64,000 bases of DNA. Source: Tretioscincus oriximinensis. Taxonomy: Eukaryota > Chordata > Lepidosauria > Squamata > Gymnophthalmidae. Below, piece after piece: positions 33,546 to 64,000 of this stretch. The notes beneath the pieces are model-generated. The model was not told where the DNA came from and ran no database searches. It saw only the letters and a program-made list of their open reading frames with translations. The stretch is from assembly GCA_022410635.1 (NCBI GenBank), contig JAJVDF010000215.1:224752-288751 (forward strand), given 5' to 3'. A program made the position numbers and the translations under genes. The stretch's first letter is position 1. Each line of letters opens with the position of its first letter.

Positions 33546-34375
33546 ACTTTAAATGAACAGTACGTTGTTAGTGGCACAGCAGTGCTGGCTTCATGAACCT
33601 TTTTCACTTAGCCTTTTGATGTCAGAACTGAAATGTAGAATGGATTAAGCTGCATGACTTGGTGGAAAATAGGAACCAAGCTCCCGTGTTTATTTTATTT
33701 TATTTTAAAAACCCTATGGTATGAGGGAAGTTGCAATGTATATAATCTATCTTTTGCTGAAATCCTTATTCTATAATAAATGTACTAATTATGCATGAAA
33801 GGTGTCCTTTGTTTTCTTAGAATTCTGACTGTCCTAGAATTTTCTTTTCACTGGACCATCTTGCTTTACTGCAGACTACCTCGCTTTAAATTATTCCTTA
33901 TGTGTGCATGGGTTTGCCATTTGAAGCCTAAGCCAGAGGTCTTTTATTTTTAATAGTTATACAAAAAAAGAAATATCAGCAGGTGTTCCCTTCATTACAA
34001 GTCACACTAATTGACATTTCTTTTTAGAAATAACTGATCTTAACAATGGGCTTTTCTATACTTATTTAAGCTGGCGTCCTTTCTACACATTAATGTGGTT
34101 TGTGGAATGCTCCTTATCCTACTAACATGACTGAGCATCGTTTTGATCAGTAGACACATCCAATTTAGATTTCAATAGATCTAGACTGAGGAGGCTACTG
34201 CAGGTTGGCTCTGTAGCTTGCATTGAAAACTAAACAGCTGTCCAGGTGAGTGCGTTGTTCTGGTTAACAGCGAACTGTCCCAACTTGGAATGGTTTTCTT
34301 GACATGCACTACCAGATTACCATAGTTACAGTAAAGTTGTATCAACATAACACTTCTTTACTCTGGAATTTCCTG

Positions 34376-34790
34376 ATAATCTGGTTTATTGGTTTACCAG
34401 TTTTAATGTGCCTCGTTCTTACCCTGACAATATATTCCACAATTTCTGTCAGCTCCCGTTAAGCAAGATTTGTCTGATCATGTGGCACTTTCTTCCATCC
34501 GCCATTTTGTTTGCTGGTTATCAAGAAGAGGACATCTAGTAATTCCTCATGCCAAATGCTGTTGGATAGCTTGTTGTCAATATCAGATTCCTTCTCTTTT
34601 CTTACCAGAACTATCCACATATTACAGCCTTTTCACTATAACCCTAGATAGTGATTTGACAGTTGGTTTTCCTGGTTAACCATTAATCCAGATAATCGAG
34701 AAAGCACAGACTGATGGATTATACAAAGCCTGTGCGGGAAATGCAACCAAAATCCGTCTTTCAAGTGGATTATTGAGCCTGCTTAAGAAT
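34376..34790. repeat. Unnamed dispersed repeat, copy 2 of 3
   Basis: Blocks CCAGTTTTAATGTGCCTCG, CCATTTTGTTTGCTGGTTAT, GTCAATATCAGATTCCTTC and TTGACAGTTGGTTTTCCTGG occur in the same order as at 16806 and 47690. Confidence 0.6.
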
Positions 34791-35902
34791 TGCACTGTCA
34801 GCATGGCAACCATGGTAGCATGAAACGCATTGCATTTAAATAGCATACAGTGATAAAAAGCCCAACTGAATTGTGATGCTGGAACCACATGCTCACAGAA
34901 TCTTTAGTTTTACTAGAGGGAATGAAACACCTGCTAAACCCAGTATTTCAGCGTTTATAAAATGACACTGTCAATCATGTCAGAAGGTTTATAGGTGAAA
35001 CAGTTGAGATTTTAATTCACCACCACATATGGTTTTACAAGCATTAATGTTTCTGGAAATTCAAGTCCCTTTATGGGTAGAACCCTATTAAGAACGCTAT
35101 GCGCGTTTGATGTGCCACAATAACGGTGAAACTGATCACACCCAGAACATATACAAGTAGATACTGAAGTAAAGTTACAATAGCTAATCGTCCGTGTACT
35201 ATGGTTCAGGATCACAAATGTTTTGACTGTAGATATTCCCAGTTTGTGAGGTCGCTTTGTAGTCATAATGTGAATGTTAGGCTTGCTATGGTATCTTAGT
35301 GTGGGAAGTGAAGAATTTGGTACTCAGACTTAAAGGATTTTGTTTCTTCCCAGCCACTCTAGGAGTGCCCTGGGAACATGTATTCTGTGGGCTGTGCCCA
35401 GTTTCCCAGTCCCACCACATGAGCTGTAGGCTAACCTCGCCTTTTCCCTAGACTGTGGATCCACACCCTAGATAACACCTGTTTTGGAAGAGTAACCAAA
35501 ACGTGAAAGGAAAAACCGAAAGCAAAGTAGAAGAGTGATAATGTATTCTACAAAAGAAAGACTCCAGTTTGGAGAGCAATTAATTGAACTTCTGAATTCC
35601 TAAACATTATTTAATTTTGGCCCTATCAGTCAAGCTTTAAACCTTCTTAAATCCTGAAGAATGAGCTTAATCCAGTTTTTTCCAGATTAAATTGTTAAGT
35701 CTTCATTCAGGTCCAGTAAATGACTGTTGGTTGTTTACTAATTTAGAGTATTAAGATTCAAATGTTTTGAATGTTAGGAAACAGTTTGTTATTGGTCAGT
35801 TACAGGAGAACATTCTAGAAACAAGCTCCAGCTGGCTCCTGATTGGCCAAGGGAGGACAGGGTTTTGCCCAGCCAGCTGCAGTTCTAATTCTGTTACTAG
35901 GA

Positions 35903-36104
35903 GGCTGACCAGATGACCCCTTTTTGGATGGTGGTGGTTGAAAACCCATTTTTGGGGGGTGTCCTGTTTTTTTCTGAGGAAAAAAATTAATTTTTTTTTG
36001 AAAAAAATCTTTTTTTGAAAACATTTTCCTCAGAAAAAACTGGGAGGCATCCCAAAACTGGGTTTTCAACCCACCCACCCCCAAAAGGAGTCATCTGGTC
36101 AGCC
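35903..36104. mobile_element. Foldback MITE, family 1 (GGCTGACCAGATGAC)
   Basis: The whole 202 bp is close to one palindrome. The left arm GGCTGACCAGATGACCCC and TTGAAAACCCATTTTTGGGG are mirrored by AAAACTGGGTTTTCAACCC and GTCATCTGGTCAGCC. The centre is poly-T/poly-A rich (35985-36020). No coding. A second copy lies at 36963-37147 and a partial one at 60155-60258. Confidence 0.8.
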
Positions 36105-36817
36105 TACATAGTACTGTTCAATAAATCACTGTCTTAAAACATGATTATTTGGCATCTTCTACAGGCATCACAAAACCAGATTAAACTCATTCTTCAGAAC
36201 TGAAGAAGGTTTAAAAGTAAATATGCGAGCAGGGCCTATTTGAAAATTCAGGCTCTCTCCAAAAAGTGAAATGGAAATAAAAAAAGTGCTGGCCCAAAGC
36301 CAGTTTCCCAGATGGCAACACTCTGCTGCCAGACCAGGGTAGAAACCAGGTGTTGAATCTGCTATGGGAACATAATTTTGAGCCAAGGATGTGGTTAAAG
36401 ATCAAGGCATTAACCATGCGTCTCTATTGCCATTTCTACCACACCCAGCCTGCAGAGTTCTTTCCCAGGTTTTTAGGTAGCAGGGTTAACCCTTCAATTC
36501 TTTGGGCCTGAAAACTGGAGCTGCCAGAGTGAAGGTGATGAAATCCTGCAGAAACAGAAACTGCAAATGACAACTTGGATGGAACTTTAAACAATGTAAA
36601 ACCACAAGCTTCATTATCTTGAGACTATTTTGGTTGTAAAGTCAATCACAGCTGGGTTTACAACTAAATTTAAAATTCAGAATCAGTCTACTTTCAGAGG
36701 GAGAGAGCACATCAGCAAAGCTATTTTTTTTCAGTAAATGTTTTTCTTCACACCTTTAGACACTGTTTTGCTGCAGTTTTAAAGTGCTACATTTGTACCG
36801 CATTGTTGTTTTTACTG

Positions 36818-36861
36818 TTGACCGCCCTAAGGGGCGGGATATAAGTATTAAATAAATAAAC
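36818..36861 (+). mobile_element. Sauria-type SINE or L2-like LINE 3' tail fragment
   Basis: GACCGCCCTAAGGGGCGGG and ATATAAGTATTAAATAAATA form the shared 3' tail without any upstream part, so the parent cannot be told. Confidence 0.55.
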
Positions 36862-36962
36862 ATTATCTAACTCACAAAATTCACTGTTTACGTTACATAA
36901 AGTGAAAAAATGACTAGTTACCAATGCGTTCACTCACTTTGAAAGTGGACTGACAATGCATG

Positions 36963-37147
36963 TAGGGTTGTGTTGAAAACCTGGTTTTGGGGTGCCTCCC
37001 AGTTTTTTCTGAGGAAAACGTTTTCAAAAAAAGATTTTTTTTGAAATTGTTTTTGTTTTTGAATATGTTTTTTCCTCAGAAAAAAATGGGAGGCACTCCA
37101 AAAACAGTTTTTCAAACACCGCCCCCAAAAGGTCATCTGGTCAGCCT
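36963..37147. mobile_element. Foldback MITE, family 1, second copy
   Basis: The left arm starts inside the terminus at GTTGAAAACCTGGTTTTGGG and the right arm is complete, ending AAGGTCATCTGGTCAGCCT. The inner arms TTTTTTCTGAGGAAAACG and TTTTCCTCAGAAAAAAATGG pair. It lies 0.9 kb from the first copy. Confidence 0.75.
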
Positions 37148-37467
37148 AACCTTGGGTCTAAGTAAATATTAAAATGCAAATAAATTATTCACTTTTGTGT
37201 GTTATTATAAATAAATATTATGTGGACAGACACTGTTTCTATCATGTGCATTTTCACTTCGAGGTGAAAGCTTTTCTATTTCTTGTCTTTATGACTAATG
37301 TCTGGTCAGCAGTTTTAAGTCAATATCTGAGGGCTTTCCCCAATACCACTAATATGAATGTAGTTTGGATTTTTTACATTTTTGTTGTTGACATTTTATT
37401 TTATTTTGATGAACAAAATACAGTACAGCAACAAACCAATGGTAATAATCAACAACAATAATGTAAG

Positions 37468-37770
37468 ATTGCCACATAAAAACTAGGATAGTCATTTGAA
37501 GCTTTAATGGGTGTGAAAAATTTATTTCCCCCCAAGATGCTGAAGGCATTTTAAGCAGCACTTGGTCATCCTCTCATCTATAGCCATTAAATCTTTAAAC
37601 TTATGTCCCGTTTTTTGGTGATAACCCTATTATAGCATCACCAGAAAAAATGCAGATAAATTTTATCACCGGATAAAATTTATCAGATGCAGTTTCATCA
37701 GAATCAGTCTACTTTTTTCACACCCATTAAACATGCAAACTTTTGTCCCACATTTTATCTGCTAACCCTA
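37468..37770. mobile_element. Foldback MITE, family 2
   Basis: The left arm GCCACATAAAAACTAGG and CTTTAATGGGTGTGAAAAA are mirrored by TTTTTTCACACCCATTAAAC and GTCCCACATTTTATCTG. A further inverted ATAAATTTTATCACCGGATA lies inside. Related to 43575-43963. Confidence 0.65.
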
Positions 37771-38179
37771 TCCTATCATAACAAATACAACAAGCAATAA
37801 TAGAAAAGAATGATAAGAAAGAAAAATAAAAATTGGTAAAAAGTTATTTATGTTGCTAGTAAAATTGCAAGAAGCTGTGAGAACAACTATCATTGGCACA
37901 AAAATATTTGAGCTTATTGTAACAACAATTTTCAACAATTTCCTTAATTTTCTTTTCTTCTATTTGCTGCCATTGAAAAATGATGACTTCCATTACTGCA
38001 TATTCCCAAAGATTTTTTAAAATTTCCATCAGAGAGCAAGTTTGTTCAGCAGCCAATAAAGCAAATTCTAATGGTATTTTAAGTGTCAAGTGTCTATATT
38101 GGTTCAAGAGATCAAAGCGTGGTCGTCAAATCTTTTTATGTTGATGTTATTCAAATTAGCCACAGCTTGTAAAGGTAGA

Positions 38180-38330
38180 GCCAGTCCTGGGAGTCGTACA
38201 TAAATCTCGTACGCTTTATTAGAAAATTCACTCACATATGGCGTACGAATTCTCATACACCAGTGCACGAGAAAATAATTTCCGGCCCCTACTTCCAGAA
38301 AGGCACCCTAGACCAGGCAAACTTAAAACA
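38180..38330 (-). repeat. Unnamed repeat (ATAAAGCGTATGC family), antisense copy
   Basis: Read on the minus strand it contains GGGTGCCTTTCTGGAAGTAG, TATGAGAATTCGTACGCC and TTTTCTAATAAAGCGTACGA. It matches 56090-56400 block by block. Confidence 0.55.
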
Positions 38331-39128
38331 ATGATTTTTTAAACATTCGTGAAGTACAGTTTCCAGCCTGCCTAGCTTTTCTGGTCAAGTGAAGGTGTGA
38401 TGGGAAATATAATTTGGGAACATAAGAGGATCATGATTTGTCCAATGTTACTCTAATCTTTTTGAGATAGTAGGTCAGAGGATACAAATCTAAACAAGTA
38501 TTTTTTTTAAAACAGGTTGTGAACTACAAGGAGTTGGGGTGAATGATCTGACATGACAGCTGTGGTGTGAAATGTGGATAATTGGGGAATGGGTTATTGC
38601 AGGATTAATGAAGAGCACAGAACGTGTGCCATTTTCATGTTGTGTGTGGTGAAGATGTGTGAAGATGGGAGACCTGGCAGCCCGCCAACCTGTTCCTCTA
38701 GGTGCGAGTGGGAGAGGAGCAGAGCAACATCCTTCCTTACCCACCTCCTGTCGGGACAGACTTTCCTCCAGGCATGGAGACTGGAATCACTGCATGTTCT
38801 TTGGCATGCAGCACAATAACTGAAATGCTGCGGCAATGCATTTCTTGGCAACAGTGCCCCCTCCCTTTATCCCCACCCATTTGGCATATGGGAATAGAAT
38901 ATTTAGGCATCTTGGTTCCAAGAACCACCCCGTTCCAACCCCTGCAGCCTTTTGCAAATGTTCAGGTTGCATTGCTTGCTAAAGTGTTCTCAAACTCTTA
39001 TGTCCACAGGTGTGTTTGCTGGTCCGGGTGCATCGCTGTAACAGCTGATCTGCCTTGCTCTATCCCTTGCTTTCCTTGTCATACACTCATACGCACTTAC
39101 ACATACACGTGTTCACTTGTGTGCCCAG

Positions 39129-62930
<23,802 letters not shown>

Positions 62931-63099
62931 GTACGTATGTTGAGCTTTGCTTACCACTGGATAACTAACTGTTATTGCAGGGCTTAGGATATGCAATTGG
63001 TTTTCCTTTCCTTGCTGTTTCTTAATTTATTTCATCCAAAATAATGTTAGGGAAGGGATTTTTTTTAACTAGATTCATTTAAAGTCTGATATTTAATTT

Positions 63100-63690
63100 N
63101 AAAAAAAAAACAAATAATTTTTATTAATTCATAATTTATAATACAGAACAATATCTAATACAATTGTAAAAACAACTATATAACGAATCAACAACAACAA
63201 ACATGAAGGGAAACTACAACTCAGGTGGGAGTTCTGGATTCAAGGACAGGGTCAAGTGAGGAAACCATTTTTGGAGACTTGAGTTCAGAAGTGAAGAGAA
63301 GAAGGGATTGCCCAAATGTAGTGAGGCATCCTTATCTGCCGCATGCATGGAGGGGACTCCATTATATGAAGTTATTATTATTCTCCAGATCTTGCATTCT
63401 TGCTTGTTGAAAGGAAATAAATTCATTCAGAATTATATTCACAGTAGTTTTCCAGTGTAGTGCAGTTTCTGTTTTAGTTGCAGTTATAAGGGATTTGAGT
63501 AATTACACACCAAAGAAAGTATTACACACCATGTTTGTAAATAAGTTCCCAGGGGTCTACAATCATGTCAGCATAAGGGAGAAACCTCGTCCTTTATGTA
63601 ATCTTACGGGTGTGTTATATCACCTGTAGAGAATTTTATAGGCTAGTTCTCTGTCATCCTGAGTTTTATGGGAGTTAAAAAATATTTCTG
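63100..63690 (-). mobile_element. L1-type LINE ORF2 C-terminus, antisense
   Basis: Minus-strand translation shows decayed L1 ORF2 C-terminal pieces: YNTPVRLHK (near 63600), then ITATKTETALHWKTTVNIIL and NEFISFQQARMQDLENNNNF (63370-63490). Stops and shifts interrupt it. It sits in the intron after SLC38A5 exon 13. Confidence 0.6.
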
Positions 63691-63828
63691 GTACATATAA
63701 ATTTGAAAGAAAAACAAGCTTAACGCAATTATTGCATTTTCCTTTAAAGGAAAGATTTGGGTTAACTCAAAACATAGCCGTACTTTGCTTAATTGAGATT
63801 CCCTAGCATCTCACCCCATTTTCTCACA

Positions 63829-63920
63829 AGATATGGAGACTCTTGAAATACCATTTGCAGGGAGTCATGAACAGGAGCATATTTGCTTTCCTCTGTTCAG
63901 GCTGCTGTGGCGTCCTCCAT
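63829..63920 (+). mobile_element. CR1-like LINE 3' region, sense fragment
   Basis: GAAATACCATTTGCAGGGAG, TCATGAACAGGAGCATATTT and TGCTTTCCTCTGTTCAGGCT are the reverse complement of blocks in the antisense copies at 45147 and 58856. Confidence 0.6.
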
Positions 63921-64000
63921 TTTGAGGTTTGTGTTTCTTTTATAAACTTAGCAGTTATCCCAGTGGGAGGGGGGAAGAGCAGGCCTGGGCAGGGGCGTGG

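Overview
This is vertebrate nuclear DNA, almost certainly from a squamate reptile (lizard or snake). The inference rests on repeat content: tRNA-derived SINEs of Sauria-SINE type, CR1-type LINEs in both orientations, an L2-like LINE whose 3' tail is shared with a SINE family, L1 LINEs, hAT and Tc1-type DNA transposons, and Helitrons. The species cannot be named from the sequence. Scattered single Ns and one 524-base gap (3961-4484) show a draft assembly.

The only protein-coding host gene I can support is SLC38A5 (SNAT5, a system N amino-acid transporter) on the + strand. Thirteen consecutive coding exons lie between 39129 and 62930, with consistent splice phases and GT/AG boundaries. Joined, they encode about 422 residues from the start codon (39179) to the end of a C-terminal membrane segment. 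The last exons (roughly 65-70 residues by comparison with mammalian SNAT5) lie past the right edge. A CpG island at about 12150-13260 contains a good splice donor at 12541. It is the best candidate for the promoter and non-coding first exon, which would give a first intron of about 26.6 kb. That link is inference.

Layout: 1-2046 is the 3' part of a broken L1. From 2.0 to 12 kb there are an assembly gap, two Helitrons, an unexplained direct-repeat unit (7236-7852), LINE tails and SINEs. From 12.1 to 13.3 kb is the CpG island. From 13.3 to 39.1 kb is the putative first intron, filled with hAT elements, a Helitron, a Tc1 relic, foldback MITEs, SINEs and LINE ends. From 39.1 kb on is the SLC38A5 body, with two Helitrons, an antisense Helitron-like end, SINEs, CR1-like and L2-like ends, and an antisense L1 in its introns.

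The most interesting non-genic signal is a family of short non-autonomous Helitrons. There are five copies plus one related terminus. They share TC...CTAG-type ends and a 3' hairpin, and carry an internal fragment of a CR1 reverse transcriptase, which looks like sequence capture. Other points of interest are several unnamed palindromic element families, nested insertions that give a relative chronology, and the 132-bp direct repeat with a TATA-like site between its copies. I see no evidence of a new enzymatic or defence system.
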